From assembly GCA_030527105.1 (NCBI GenBank), contig JAUNBK010000004.1, positions 1 through 64,000 of the forward strand: 64,000 bases of DNA, written 5' to 3'. The notes below the pieces were generated by a model. It saw only the letters and a list, made by a program, of their open reading frames with translations. It did no database searches and had not been told where the DNA came from. A program made the translations under genes and the position numbers. Of this stretch, positions 27,792-37,247 are shown in pieces (position 1 is the stretch's first letter; each line of letters starts with the position of its first letter). Source of the stretch: Planctomycetia bacterium. GTDB lineage: Bacteria; Planctomycetota; Planctomycetia; Pirellulales; Thermoguttaceae.

Positions 27792-28805
27792 TCATTCGAT
27801 TTCGTTCCCCACCTTTCGTGCGCGAGTCGGCTTGTCCAAATCGATCCCCAACGCAACGCCCGTCTGAACCAACAAGTTCCAACCCGCCATGAGTTGAAGC
27901 ATCGGCGCAAATCGACAAATCGCCGACGGAATGACGACCGTCGGGAAAATCGTCTCGCGATCCGCAATCGCAACGACGTTCACGCCGATTTTGTCGACCA
28001 AAAGTTCCTTGATCTTCGCGCATTCCGACTCAAACGGATCAAGAATAACGATCGTCTCGCCAGGATTCATCACTTCCTCAATGCCATGAAGAAGATACGT
28101 TCCCTCGAGATAATCGCTCTTTTTGCGCGTGATTTCGTTCGTCTTGAGTCTCAACTCTTCCGCCGCACCGTTGTTTCGACCCGCAAAGTAGATAATCGGG
28201 GACTCAACGACCTTCGAAATGATCTCGGGGCAATACTCCATGTTGAGAATCGTCTCTGCTGCATCCGCCACCTTGTCCATGTCGCACGCTTGGCACCCCA
28301 CGATATTGCGGAGGACGGACATATAAACAAGTCCCTGCTCGACGACGCTTTTCGTGGCAGCAACGGCGTTTTCCTTGCCACACGAGAGGACGATCGTTTC
28401 GTTCGCGGCTTCCTCCAACTTGGTATTGTGGTTCGCTGTCATGGCAAAACGCTTCTGGTGTCCCTTCTCGGCAAGCGCCCTGAAGAGCGACACGACCTCT
28501 TTCGTCTGCCCGCTGTTGGAAGCACCAAAGACCGCCCAATTTGTGAGATCATACTCCGCGCTCTGCCAGCTGCCGTCCGTCCCGAACGCAATGGGAAGCC
28601 CCATTTTCATCGCGGTGTAGATCAAATTCTTCGCGGGGAAGATTCGGCTAGAGCCTTCACCCGTGAAAAACAAACGACCGGTCTCCTTGACGACATTCGC
28701 AATATTCTGCGTTTGGCTCCAATCAAAACGACGCATAATCTCTGGCGTCTCGAGCATCTCTTTCACGAGCGCAAAGGAACTGTATTTGGAATCCGTTAAA
28801 TTCAC
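27792..28805 (-). CDS. SIS-domain sugar isomerase/deaminase-like protein
   Basis: The GTG at 28805 follows AGGGGGT by a few bases and opens a 337-residue frame. Two SIS domains are visible. The first has FTGEGSSR and FGASNSGQTKEVV, the second YFAGRNNGAAEELRLKTNEI followed by EGTYLLHGIEEV. The C-terminus DLDKPTRARKVGNEIE resembles the GlmS/AgaS end. The family isomerises or deaminates amino-sugar phosphates. There is no glutaminase domain, so it is not GlmS itself. An AgaS/FrlB-like role on an amino or aminated sugar phosphate is likely. No sugar transporter or kinase is next to it. Confidence 0.82.
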   Translation of the reverse strand: MNLTDSKYSSFALVKEMLETPEIMRRFDWSQTQNIANVVKETGRLFFTGEGSSRIFPAKNLIYTAMKMGLPIAFGTDGSWQSAEYDLTNWAVFGASNSGQTKEVVSLFRALAEKGHQKRFAMTANHNTKLEEAANETIVLSCGKENAVAATKSVVEQGLVYMSVLRNIVGCQACDMDKVADAAETILNMEYCPEIISKVVESPIIYFAGRNNGAAEELRLKTNEITRKKSDYLEGTYLLHGIEEVMNPGETIVILDPFESECAKIKELLVDKIGVNVVAIADRETIFPTVVIPSAICRFAPMLQLMAGWNLLVQTGVALGIDLDKPTRARKVGNEIE

Positions 28806-28844
28806 GATAACCCCCTACAAAAGTGGTCAAAAAAACAAAAACTC

Positions 28845-28885
28845 AACAAAAAACAGCCTCAGGCAACACTCACACCGCCCGAGGC
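28845..28885 (-). terminator. Rho-independent terminator
   Basis: On the minus strand GCCTC (28885-28881) and GAGGC (28860-28856) with flanking G-C pairs form a stem, followed by TGTTTTTTG. It ends the unknown gene at 28896-29558 before the SIS gene. Confidence 0.6.
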
Positions 28886-28895
28886 ACAAGAAATA

Positions 28896-29558
28896 TTACC
28901 CTTCGTCCACCGATTCTTCCACAACCATCGGCACGAGGAATCGCTCGATCGTGTAGTACGAAATCGGCATGGCGACTGGCGAGTTGCTCGAGTGCGCGGT
29001 GGGATTCCACGGCAAAATGTAGACGAACATCAGACCCGTATTCACTTCCGTCACGTACAAAGCAGACGCGCCAAACCGCGTGTTGCCAGTGGACGTGATA
29101 TCATGCGAGCCGACCGACATAATGTATTTCGGCTCTGCCGGCATCGCCAACGCAACCTGCGGAATGTCCGTCACGCCTCGTTTTGAGCGGGACGAAGACT
29201 TCTTTCCACCCGTCGCCTGACGATTCAAAACCGTGATTGCCTTTTCCAAGTCCATGAGCACGTTGCCTTGATATCGTGCTTGAAATCCACGTGCAGCGGG
29301 GTGCTTCGAAAGGACGCCCACCGAAAGCATACCCGTTGTGGAATCAAGGACATACACGGCCTCAACTCCTGCATCGACGTAGCCCGTGCAGGTGAGGTAC
29401 CCATCTAAGCGGTCGCTCGTGTTGGCAAGGAGCGCGGCGGGGAAATTCTGCGCCTCGGACGATCGATAATTCGACACGAACAAACTCGAAACGACACCAG
29501 TCGCCACGCAGCAAATCAGCGCGAATCCCAAAAATAGCGCGGGTTTAACGATTTTCAC
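28896..29558 (-). CDS. Unknown exported protein
   Basis: The GTG at 29558 follows GGAGATTGAAAA. The 220-residue product has one N-terminal hydrophobic segment (PALFLGFALICCVATGVVSSL), which is a signal peptide or membrane anchor. The rest is soluble and rich in beta-forming residues. Two similar stretches, AVYVLDSTTGMLSVGVLS and ALYVTEVNTGLMFVYILPW, suggest a duplicated small beta domain. A basic serine-rich loop (GGKKSSSRSKRG) lies in between. I recognise no family. Confidence 0.7.
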   Translation of the reverse strand: MKIVKPALFLGFALICCVATGVVSSLFVSNYRSSEAQNFPAALLANTSDRLDGYLTCTGYVDAGVEAVYVLDSTTGMLSVGVLSKHPAARGFQARYQGNVLMDLEKAITVLNRQATGGKKSSSRSKRGVTDIPQVALAMPAEPKYIMSVGSHDITSTGNTRFGASALYVTEVNTGLMFVYILPWNPTAHSSNSPVAMPISYYTIERFLVPMVVEESVDEG

Positions 29559-29807
29559 TTTTCAATCTCCAGTTTGAGGAATTATTGGAATCAGGAACGC
29601 CCCTCACGTACCTATACTTAACGCATTGTACTCCATTTCGCCCCAAAAACCAAGTTGGGTACCCCGATTTTATTGGGAATTTTGCAAAAAAAATGGGAAA
29701 TATTGCAGGAAAAGGGACTTTTACGGGTTCTCGCCCCGCACGACCTCTCTGCCACTCACAACTCTACCACTCAGCCACTCGAAACTCCGGCGCGCGTTGC
29801 AATTCGT

Positions 29808-29996
29808 TTAACGCCATGCCGATCCCTTCGACTTGCACTCCGTGTGTCGTTTGAGCCAAATTTCATACTGCGGATCGTTGGGGCGAAACGTAAAAACCGC
29901 GTCGGGTAGCGGCTTCCCGTCCGAGTCCACCGAATGAACGCGCACAAGAAGCACCCCGTTGGGTCGTTCCTCAATGGTATAATTTTCGACGTCCAT
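29808..29996 (-). CDS. Small unknown protein after nfnB
   Basis: This is a 62-residue frame with GAGGG seven bases before its ATG, 17 bp after the nfnB-like stop codon. The translation (MDVENYTIEERPNGVLLVRV, then DGKPLPDAVFTFRPNDPQYE) looks like a compact beta protein without signal or membrane segment. It would be the last gene of the nfnA-nfnB transcript. The family is not recognised. The gap 29559-29807 has no feature I can name. Confidence 0.55.
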   Translation of the reverse strand: MDVENYTIEERPNGVLLVRVHSVDSDGKPLPDAVFTFRPNDPQYEIWLKRHTECKSKGSAWR

Positions 29997-30013
29997 CTTG
30001 CGCCCTCGTTTTC

Positions 30014-31417
30014 CTACTTGGAGGAAAGATATTCATTGATATCCTTTGCGGCTTTGCGACCCGCACCCATTGCTTGGATCACGGTGGCGGCTCCCGTCAC
30101 GATGTCGCCTCCAGCCCACACACCAGGAATCGACGTGCGACCGTTTTCGTCCGCGACAATATACCCTCGACGATTGAGTTCCAAACCCTCCACCGAGTTG
30201 GTGATGATCGGATTCGCACCCGTACCGACTGCAAAAATGACCAAATCGGTCTCAAACGTGAATTCCGACCCCGGAATCTCAACGGGCGAACGCCGTCCCG
30301 ACGCATCCGGCTCGCCAAGCTCCATGCGGACGCACGTCATTGCGCTCAGCATCCCATTTTCGTCGCCGAGAAGCGCGGTGGGATTGGTGAGAAGTTGGAA
30401 CTCCACACCTTCCTCTTTCGCATGATGAACTTCCTCCGCACGCGCCGGGAGTTCCGCCTCGGAACGTCGATAGACGATTTTGACGGTCTCCGCCCCGAGA
30501 CGCAGCGCGGTTCGCGCAGCATCCATCGCCACATTGCCGCCGCCAACGACGCAAACGTGCTTCCCACGCACGATCGGCGTGTCGTATTCGGGGAAAAGAT
30601 ACGCCTTCATCAAATTGCTGCGCGTGAGGTACTCGTTTGCGGAGTAGACACCGCCCAAGTCCGTGCCCGGGATGCGCATGAAGGAGGGAAGACCTGCACC
30701 AACACCAAGGAACACCGCATCGTAGCCTCGCTCGGAGAGCAATTCGCGAACATCAACCGATCGACCACCGACCTGGTTCAACTCGAATTTCACGCCAAGC
30801 TGGGAGAGATACTGGATTTCTTTCTGAACGATTTCCTTCGGGAGACGAAACTCCGGGATACCATACATGAGCACGCCGCCCGCTTTGTGGAACGCCTCAA
30901 AAATGGTGACTTCGTGCCCGAGGAGGATCAAATCGCCTGCCACCGTGAGACCTGCGGGACCGGAACCGATCACGGCAACCTTTTTCCCCGTGGGAGGCGC
31001 CTTGGGAGGAATCTCGACCAAATTGTGCTCACGCTCATAATCCGCCGCGAAACGCTCAAGGCGTCCGATGGCGACCGGCTCCAGCTTGCGCCCCAAGACG
31101 CACTTCGCCTCGCACTGACTCTCCTGAGGGCAAACGCGTCCGCAGACCGCAGGCAGAGCGCTTGTTTTCTTGATTGCACGCGCCGCCGCCGCGAACTCAC
31201 CTTGCTCAATGAGCGAGACGAACTCCGGGATATTCACATTCACGGGACAGCCCGTCACGCACATCGGTTTTTTGCAATTCAAACACCGAGACGCCTCCTG
31301 AATCGCTTCCGCTTCCGAGTATCCCAATGGGACTTCCTTAAAATTATGCGCACGCTCTTTAGGGTCCTGCTCCCGCATCGGGGTGCGCGTCGGCTGTATA
31401 TTTTGTATCGATTTCAT
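30014..31417 (-). CDS. nfnB: NfnB / glutamate synthase small-subunit-like NADPH oxidoreductase
   Basis: The 467-residue product from the ATG at 31417 has the cysteine-rich N-terminus CLNCKKPMCVTGCPVNVNIP and later CGRVCPQESQCEAKC, which bind two [4Fe-4S] clusters. FAD- and NADPH-binding glycine loops follow (VAVIGSGPAGLTVAG near residue 155 and VCVVGGGNVAMDAARTA). This is the GltA/NfnB family. With the NfnA-like gene 64 bp upstream, the pair matches the flavin-bifurcating NADH-dependent ferredoxin:NADP+ oxidoreductase, and no glutamate synthase large subunit is present. No clear ribosome-binding site supports the start, but MREQDP-type N-termini are usual in the family and begin 13 residues later. 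Confidence 0.85.
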   Translation of the reverse strand: MKSIQNIQPTRTPMREQDPKERAHNFKEVPLGYSEAEAIQEASRCLNCKKPMCVTGCPVNVNIPEFVSLIEQGEFAAAARAIKKTSALPAVCGRVCPQESQCEAKCVLGRKLEPVAIGRLERFAADYEREHNLVEIPPKAPPTGKKVAVIGSGPAGLTVAGDLILLGHEVTIFEAFHKAGGVLMYGIPEFRLPKEIVQKEIQYLSQLGVKFELNQVGGRSVDVRELLSERGYDAVFLGVGAGLPSFMRIPGTDLGGVYSANEYLTRSNLMKAYLFPEYDTPIVRGKHVCVVGGGNVAMDAARTALRLGAETVKIVYRRSEAELPARAEEVHHAKEEGVEFQLLTNPTALLGDENGMLSAMTCVRMELGEPDASGRRSPVEIPGSEFTFETDLVIFAVGTGANPIITNSVEGLELNRRGYIVADENGRTSIPGVWAGGDIVTGAATVIQAMGAGRKAAKDINEYLSSK

Positions 31418-31481
31418 GTTCGTGTTCGTTTTGGTATTTTGGTATTTTTGCCTTTGTATTAATGTCCGCTGAATTGCTGGA

Positions 31482-32324
31482 TTATTGTTCCTGCTGCCAC
31501 GTCGCAACGTATCGATCCATGGCGCATTTTTCCTCGCACTTATATATCTGCTGACGCTTGAGCACGGAGTCCCAATCAATCGCATGGGCGTCGAACTCAG
31601 GTCCGTCGCAACAAGTGAATTTCGTCTGTCCTCCGACCGTACAACGGCACCCGCCGCACATCCCGGTTCCGTCGATCATGATCGTGTTGAGACTCGCGAA
31701 CGTCTTCACGCCGAACGGTTCGGTCGTTTTCGCGCAGAACTTCATCATGATAGCGGGGCCAATGATCCAAATGCAGCCGATCTCGGCAGCCTTCGCCTCG
31801 AGGATTTCCTTAAGCGGTTCCGTGACGAGAGCCTTTCGTCCTGCGGTTCCGTCGTCCGTCACGACAATGTGTTCGTCGCACGCACCCGCCATTTTCTCCG
31901 TCCAAAAGAGGATATCTTTCGTTCGAGCGCCCTGAATCACGGTGACGTGGTTGCCCAACTCGTGCAGTTTTTTGGCAATGGGATAGACGGGAGCCGTCCC
32001 GACGCCGCCCGCGACGAGAATAACGGAGCCAAAATTCCCCATTTCGGAAGGATGACCCAACGGACCAATGAGCGCGTAGAGGGAATCCCCTTCGTTCAGT
32101 CGCGAGAGTTTTGTCGAAGAGACGCCAACCGTCATTAAAACGAGCGTGACAGAGCCAGCCGCACGGTCGTAATCCGCAATCGTGAGAGGGATGCGCTCCC
32201 CAACCTCATCCGCCATTGCGATGACAAAATGACCCGGCTGCGCCTTCGCGGCAATGTCCGGAGCTTCGATAACCATTTCATGAATGCGCGGAGCGACCTC
32301 GCGTTTGTGGAGTATTTTTAGCAT
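31482..32324 (-). CDS. nfnA: NfnA-like ferredoxin-NAD(P) reductase subunit
   Basis: The 280-residue protein has an FAD domain (RIPLTIADYD), an NAD-binding domain (VAGGVGTAPVYPIAKKL) and a C-terminal [2Fe-2S] set (GTGMCGGCRCTVGG, then FTCCDGPEFDAH). It belongs to the DHODH electron-transfer subunit/NfnA family. Upstream of an NfnB-like gene it should form NfnAB, which balances NADH, NADPH and reduced ferredoxin in anaerobes. It lies divergent from the pyruvate:ferredoxin oxidoreductase gene, the likely source of reduced ferredoxin. No strong ribosome-binding site is visible. Confidence 0.87.
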   Translation of the reverse strand: MLKILHKREVAPRIHEMVIEAPDIAAKAQPGHFVIAMADEVGERIPLTIADYDRAAGSVTLVLMTVGVSSTKLSRLNEGDSLYALIGPLGHPSEMGNFGSVILVAGGVGTAPVYPIAKKLHELGNHVTVIQGARTKDILFWTEKMAGACDEHIVVTDDGTAGRKALVTEPLKEILEAKAAEIGCIWIIGPAIMMKFCAKTTEPFGVKTFASLNTIMIDGTGMCGGCRCTVGGQTKFTCCDGPEFDAHAIDWDSVLKRQQIYKCEEKCAMDRYVATWQQEQ

Positions 32325-32487
32325 GACGATAATTTAATACGGTTCCCGAAAAAATGAATACTTCAGACAATATTAAGGGCTCATTATACCACAATTAGCA
32401 CGAGTATGCAAGAGGGGGCAAAACTGGTGCGGGGGGAATGGGAATTGGAAGATGGGAAGGGGAAGATGAAAGTTGCGCCTCCCCCAC

Positions 32488-32515
32488 TTGTAAATTTTGG
32501 ATGTTGTTGTATAAT
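32488..32515 (+). promoter_or_regulatory. Probable promoter of the pyruvate:ferredoxin oxidoreductase gene
   Basis: TTGTAA (32488-32493) and TATAAT (32510-32515) are 16 bases apart. A second TATAAT at 32544-32549 has no matching -35 box. The start codon is 66 bases after the first -10 box. Confidence 0.6.
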
Positions 32516-32580
32516 TATGAGGCGTGTATGATTATGTACACGTTATAATAGTTTTAGTCTTAATATGAGGAGAGTTCACT

Positions 32581-35500
32581 GTGACAAAACGTTTGGTAAC
32601 ACTCGACGGTAACGAAGCCGCCGCATATATCGCGCATCGATGTTCCGAAGTGATGGCGATTTACCCGATTACCCCTTCTTCCACCCTGGGTGAGTTGGCG
32701 GACGAATGGGCAGCAAAAGGAATTAAGAATATCTTTGGCGTCGTGCCTCAGGTTGTGGAAATGCAAAGCGAGGCGGGAGCGGCTGGTGCCGTCCACGGTT
32801 CTTTGCAGGCTGGCGCTCTGACCAGTACCTTCACGGCAAGCCAAGGGCTGCTTTTGATGATTCCCAATATGTTCAAAATCGCGGGCGAGCTGACCCCCGC
32901 CGTCTTTCATGTGACGGCACGTGCCGTAGCGACTCATGCTCTCTCCATCTTTGGCGACCATAGCGACGTGATGGCGTGTCGTTCCACCGGTTGGGCGATG
33001 CTCGTGAGTGGTTCCGTGCAGGAAGCTCAAGACATGGCGATGATTGCCCATGCCGCCACCATGAAGGCGCGCGTTCCGTTCCTCCACTTCTATGATGGCT
33101 TCCGCATCTCGCACGAAATCAACTCGATGGATCAAATGTCGGACGACGAAATTGCCCAGATGATTGATCCCGCTTTGGTCAAGGAGTATCGCGAGCGTGC
33201 GTTGAATCCCGACCGTCCGTTCATTCGTGGTACGGCGCAGAACCCCGACGTCTTCTTCCAAGCTCGCGAGTCGAGCAATTCTTATTACGCTGCCACGCCT
33301 GCTATCGTGCAGGAGACGATGGACAAATTCGCCTCGATCACGGGTCGGCAGTACCACCTCTTCGATTATGTAGGCGCTCCCGATGCGCAGCGCGTCGTCA
33401 TTGCGATGAGCAGCGCTTGTGGCGTCACGGAAGAAGCGGTTGCGAAATTGACTGCGGCTGGCGAAAAAGTCGGCTTGGTCAAAGTCCGTCTCTATCGTCC
33501 TTTCGACATGAACGCGCTCAAAGCGGCACTGCCCGAGACGACGCAGATTATTGCCGTTTTGGATCGCACGAAGGAGCCTGGCGCGATGGGCGAGCCTTTG
33601 TACCAGGACGTCGTTGCGGCGCTCAACGAGTTGGAAATGTCGAACATCAAGGTCATTGGTGGTCGCTATGGTCTTTCGAGTAAAGAATTCACGCCCGCTA
33701 TGGCGAAAGCCGTCATTGACGAGATGGCGAAGCCGGCACCCAAAAAGCACTTCACGATTGGTATCAAAGACGATCTCACGCACTTGAGTTTGGATTATGA
33801 TCCCACGTGGAGCACGGAGGGGCCGGAAATCACGCGCGCGCTCTTCTTTGGTCTCGGTTCGGACGGAACGGTCGGTGCGAATAAGAACTCCGTGAAAATC
33901 GTTTCGAACAACACCAACCTCTACGCGCAAGGCTATTTTGAGTACGACTCGAAGAAGGCTGGCTCTGTCACGAAGTCGCACCTTCGATTCAGTCCCAATC
34001 CGATTTTGGGTTCGTACCTTGTCCATAGCGCGAACTTTGTCGCCTGCCACCAGTGGGAGTTCATCAGCCAGGTCGACATGCTCTCCAAGGCGGAGAAGAA
34101 CGCGACCTTCCTGGTCAATTGTCCTTATGGTCCGGACGAAGTGTGGAACCATTTGCCCCGCAGCGTCCAGAAAGACCTGATTGAGAAAGAGATTCGTCTC
34201 TTCATCATCGACGCGAACACGATTGCGGAGAAAACCGGGATGGGGCGCCGCACGAATACCATTCTCCAGACCTGCTTCTTCGCGCTGGCGAACGTTGGTG
34301 GCTTGGATGCCGACACCTCAATCGGCTACATTAAGGGCGCGATTCAGAAAACGTACGCTAAAAAGGGTCAGGAAGTCGTGGAGAAGAACTGGGCGGCAGT
34401 CGACGCTTCGCTTGCTGGTCTTCAGGAAGTGAAAGTTCCCTCCGAAATCACGTCGAGCTTCGAGCGTCGCGCGGGTGTCATTGGCGAAGCCAGCCCGTTC
34501 GTCACGGACGTTTTGGGCAAAATCATGGAAGGCAAAGGCGAAGAACTGACCGTGAAAGACATGGCGCCGACTTGCGACGGAACCTTCCCCTCCGCAACGA
34601 CGCAGTACGAGAAGCGCTCAATCGCGTTGAGCATCCCGGTTTGGGACCCCGACACGTGCATTCAGTGCGGTCTTTGCTCGCTCGTGTGCCCACACGCCGC
34701 GATTCGTCTGAAGGTGTACGAAGAGTCCGCGCTCGAGGGTGCGCCCGCGACCTTCAAATCCGCTCCCGCTAAGGGCAAGGAATTCGCAGGAATGCGCGCT
34801 ACCATCCAGTGCTATCCCGAAGATTGCACCGGCTGCGGACTGTGCGTCAACAACTGCCCCGCCAAGAGCAAGACGGAAGAGGGCAAGAAAGCGATCAACA
34901 TGGTCCACAAGCTGGACGTGATCGACGAGGAAAAGGCGAACTACGAGTTCTTCCACAGCCTCCCGAACTTCGATCGCTCGAAGGTGAGTGTTGGCACCGT
35001 GAAAGGTTCGCAACTACTTCTGCCGCTCTTTGAGTTCTCTGGTGCTTGTGCGGGCTGCGGCGAAACGCCCTACATCAAACTCGTTACGCAACTCTTCGGA
35101 GATCGCATGTTGGTCGCCAACGCGACGGGCTGTTCGTCCATTTATGGCGGCAACCTCCCCAGCACGCCGTATTGCAAGAATGCCGACGGGCGTGGTCCCG
35201 CATGGTCGAATTCCCTCTTCGAGGACAATGCGGAGTTCGGGCTTGGTATGCGTGTCGCTGTTGATCAGCAGAATTCCTACGCCAAAGAGCTTTTGGTCGG
35301 CATGGCGGAGCACGTTGGGCAGGAGCTGGTCGATGCTATCCTGAACAACCCCCAGAAGACCGAGGGAGAAATCTCCGAGCAGCGCGCGAACGTCGCCAAG
35401 TTGTTGGAGAAAATCGAAGGGGCGGATTGTCCCAAAGCCAAGGCGCTTGTGGCGTCGGCAAGCTACCTCGTCAAACGAAGCGTTTGGTGCTTCGGTGGCG

Positions 35501-36117
35501 ACGGTTGGGCGTACGACATTGGCTACGGCGGTTTGGATCACGTCATGGCAAGTGGGCGAAACATCAACGTTCTCGTTCTCGACACCGAGGTCTACTCCAA
35601 CACGGGTGGGCAGGCGTCCAAATCCACGCCGCGTGGAAGCGTTGCCAAATTTGCCGCAGCGGGCAAGCGTTCTCGTAAAAAGGACCTTGGCATGATGGCT
35701 GCCTCCTATGGAAACGTTTATGTTGGACAGATTTCGATTGGCGCGAACCCGATGCACGCTCTCAAGACGATCTTGGAGGCGGAAGCGCACGACGGTCCTT
35801 CGCTTATCATTGCCTACTCGCACTGCATCAACCACGGCATCGACATGATCAAGGGGTTGGAACTGCAGAAGGAAGCCGTGAAATGCGGATATTGGCCGCT
35901 CTATCACTACGATCCGTCGAAAGAGGTTCCGTTCTCTCTCGATTCCCGAGCGCCTGAGGGTGAGTTCAAGGAATTCGCGCTCAAGCAAAATCGTTACAAG
36001 AGTCTGAAGCTCCTGAACGATGCGGCTCAGACCGAGGAGCTTCTCCAAGAGGGGCAGGAAGATATCACGGAGCGTTACGATTATTACAAGCAGCTCTCCA
36101 GCTTGAAGCATGAATAA
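32581..36117 (+). CDS. nifJ: Pyruvate:ferredoxin (flavodoxin) oxidoreductase
   Basis: The GTG at 32581 follows GAGGAGAG by seven bases. The 1,178-residue single-chain enzyme splits pyruvate to acetyl-CoA and CO2 and reduces ferredoxin. The N-terminal pyrimidine-binding domain starts MTKRLVTLDGNEAAAYIAHR. Two ferredoxin-type cluster motifs lie near residues 693 (CIQCGLCSLVCP) and 749 (CTGCGLCVNNCP). The C-terminal cluster is formed by CAGCGE near 822 and a cysteine near 1,081 (SHCINHG). The thiamine site is GDGWAYDIGYGG near 974 followed by YSNTGGQASKSTPRG. The length and all motifs are standard. It shows anaerobic or fermentative metabolism and pairs in logic with NfnAB, transcribed divergently. 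Confidence 0.97.
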   Translation: MTKRLVTLDGNEAAAYIAHRCSEVMAIYPITPSSTLGELADEWAAKGIKNIFGVVPQVVEMQSEAGAAGAVHGSLQAGALTSTFTASQGLLLMIPNMFKIAGELTPAVFHVTARAVATHALSIFGDHSDVMACRSTGWAMLVSGSVQEAQDMAMIAHAATMKARVPFLHFYDGFRISHEINSMDQMSDDEIAQMIDPALVKEYRERALNPDRPFIRGTAQNPDVFFQARESSNSYYAATPAIVQETMDKFASITGRQYHLFDYVGAPDAQRVVIAMSSACGVTEEAVAKLTAAGEKVGLVKVRLYRPFDMNALKAALPETTQIIAVLDRTKEPGAMGEPLYQDVVAALNELEMSNIKVIGGRYGLSSKEFTPAMAKAVIDEMAKPAPKKHFTIGIKDDLTHLSLDYDPTWSTEGPEITRALFFGLGSDGTVGANKNSVKIVSNNTNLYAQGYFEYDSKKAGSVTKSHLRFSPNPILGSYLVHSANFVACHQWEFISQVDMLSKAEKNATFLVNCPYGPDEVWNHLPRSVQKDLIEKEIRLFIIDANTIAEKTGMGRRTNTILQTCFFALANVGGLDADTSIGYIKGAIQKTYAKKGQEVVEKNWAAVDASLAGLQEVKVPSEITSSFERRAGVIGEASPFVTDVLGKIMEGKGEELTVKDMAPTCDGTFPSATTQYEKRSIALSIPVWDPDTCIQCGLCSLVCPHAAIRLKVYEESALEGAPATFKSAPAKGKEFAGMRATIQCYPEDCTGCGLCVNNCPAKSKTEEGKKAINMVHKLDVIDEEKANYEFFHSLPNFDRSKVSVGTVKGSQLLLPLFEFSGACAGCGETPYIKLVTQLFGDRMLVANATGCSSIYGGNLPSTPYCKNADGRGPAWSNSLFEDNAEFGLGMRVAVDQQNSYAKELLVGMAEHVGQELVDAILNNPQKTEGEISEQRANVAKLLEKIEGADCPKAKALVASASYLVKRSVWCFGGDGWAYDIGYGGLDHVMASGRNINVLVLDTEVYSNTGGQASKSTPRGSVAKFAAAGKRSRKKDLGMMAASYGNVYVGQISIGANPMHALKTILEAEAHDGPSLIIAYSHCINHGIDMIKGLELQKEAVKCGYWPLYHYDPSKEVPFSLDSRAPEGEFKEFALKQNRYKSLKLLNDAAQTEELLQEGQEDITERYDYYKQLSSLKHE

Positions 36118-36143
36118 TCGTTAGTCGCACACGAACGGGTACG

Positions 36144-36179
36144 AACGGGCGGGAATTGAAAGGTTTCTGCCCGTTTTTT
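36144..36179 (+). terminator. Rho-independent terminator of nifJ
   Basis: AACGGGC (36144-36150) and GCCCGTT (36169-36175) form a 7-bp stem with an 18-base loop, followed directly by a T-run. It starts 27 bp after the nifJ stop codon. Confidence 0.8.
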
Positions 36180-36262
36180 CTCTCTTATTCTTTCAAAACG
36201 TGGCGGCTTGATGGAAAAACACCTCATTTCTGAGAATCTGGAAAAAGAGGTGTGAATTGCTC

Positions 36263-36291
36263 TTGCGTTGGTTTTTTGTTTTGTGTATAAT
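36263..36291 (+). promoter_or_regulatory. Promoter of the OmpA-like lipoprotein gene
   Basis: TTGCGT (36263-36268) and TATAAT (36286-36291) are exactly 17 bases apart. The leader of about 125 bases contains a hairpin (CTGGAG at 36324-36329 with CTCCAG at 36342-36347) and repeat copy E. Confidence 0.75.
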
Positions 36292-36345
36292 GACCACAAA
36301 GGTGGATCGTCTTGAGGTCAGTTCTGGAGACTATGCCCCGGCTCC

Positions 36346-36400
36346 AGCAGTGGCGACCCAACGGCGGACGGAATCGGAAGTTTCAACGAGAAGTATTATA
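36346..36400 (-). repeat. Dispersed repeat, truncated copy E
   Basis: The part from GGCGGACGGAATCGG to GAAGTATTATA matches the left half of copy A in reverse orientation. Similarity fades upstream. It lies inside the leader of the lipoprotein gene, 23 bp before its start, and downstream of a good promoter, so this copy must be transcribed. Confidence 0.65.
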
Positions 36401-36422
36401 AAATACGATGTGTATATAAGCG

Positions 36423-37247
36423 ATGAGTTCAAATATGCGAAAATCGAGACATCATATAGCGACAGCTCTCCTCCTTTGTTTTTTGCTGGGGGTGGGTTGC
36501 GCGAACGACCCTCTCACTCAGCAGGGACGTATCTCCGATTTGCAAAAGGACAAAACGCGGCTTGCCAACGAACGCGATTCCTACCAGAGTCGATATAACG
36601 AAGTTGTTGAGCGAAATCGACGTCAGACGCATGAAATTGCGGCAAGCCAGCAGAAAATCCAAATCTTGGAGCAGGAGAGCATCGCACTCAAACGGCAACT
36701 CAAAGACACCTCCGATCAACTCGCGAATATTACTCAAGAAAAGGAACTTCTCGATCGGCGTGTGGGCGAACTCTCGAAAGTCGCAGAGCGCCAAGAGGGG
36801 GTTGATATTCTCTCCAACACAAGCGCGGGGAGCGATCTCACGCCGCCAGCAATTCCCGGCACTGTTGCGACCGTCGAGAATGGTCAAATCCGTATCGAGC
36901 TTGGGTGCGACTCGCTCTTTGACGCGGAAGGGAGCACGTTCACGCCTCAAGGATTGGAGCTTCTTCGCAAAACGGGACACGCTGTTGCAACCCAGTATCC
37001 CGGCGCAAAAGTGCGTATCGAGGGGCACGTCAGCTCATTCCGCAAGACGGGCGCGCGCTTCGCCTCGCCGATGGATCAAAGCATGGCGCAGGCGGAGATG
37101 GTTTATGCTATTTTCACTCAGGAAAATATCTTCCCGGCGGAAGCCCTCCGAGTGGAAGGGTGCGGCGTTTCCTCTCCACGTGTCTCGAGCGGTACGGAGC
37201 AGGGTGCGGCGAGAAACTATCGAATCGAAATCGTTGTGAATCCCTAA
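36423..37247 (+). CDS. OmpA-family lipoprotein with coiled coil
   Basis: The 274-residue product has a lipoprotein signal (ALLLCFLLGVGC, lipid-carrying Cys about residue 26). A predicted coiled coil of about 90 residues follows (many Gln, Glu, Arg). The C-terminal OmpA-like peptidoglycan-binding domain begins near FDAEGSTFTPQGLELL and has VRIEGHVSS and AARNYRIEIVV. It should anchor the outer membrane to the cell wall. The canonical H-T-D-x-x-G of OmpA domains reads EGHVSSFRKTG here, so binding residues have diverged. Neither start candidate (36423, 36435) has a good ribosome-binding site. Confidence 0.83.
   Translation: MSSNMRKSRHHIATALLLCFLLGVGCANDPLTQQGRISDLQKDKTRLANERDSYQSRYNEVVERNRRQTHEIAASQQKIQILEQESIALKRQLKDTSDQLANITQEKELLDRRVGELSKVAERQEGVDILSNTSAGSDLTPPAIPGTVATVENGQIRIELGCDSLFDAEGSTFTPQGLELLRKTGHAVATQYPGAKVRIEGHVSSFRKTGARFASPMDQSMAQAEMVYAIFTQENIFPAEALRVEGCGVSSPRVSSGTEQGAARNYRIEIVVNP

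Noticed and set aside
29580..29800. tRNA-like or RNA-like appearance of the gap before the 62-residue gene
   Set aside because: No acceptor stem, T-loop or CCA could be fitted.
30014..31417. Assignment as the small subunit of a classical glutamate synthase
   Set aside because: No large subunit is present and an NfnA-like gene lies directly upstream, so NfnB is the better call.
32560..36111. Long minus-strand frames (about 530 and 365 codons) opposite nifJ
   Set aside because: They mirror the codon pattern of a fully conserved gene and show no recognisable protein.
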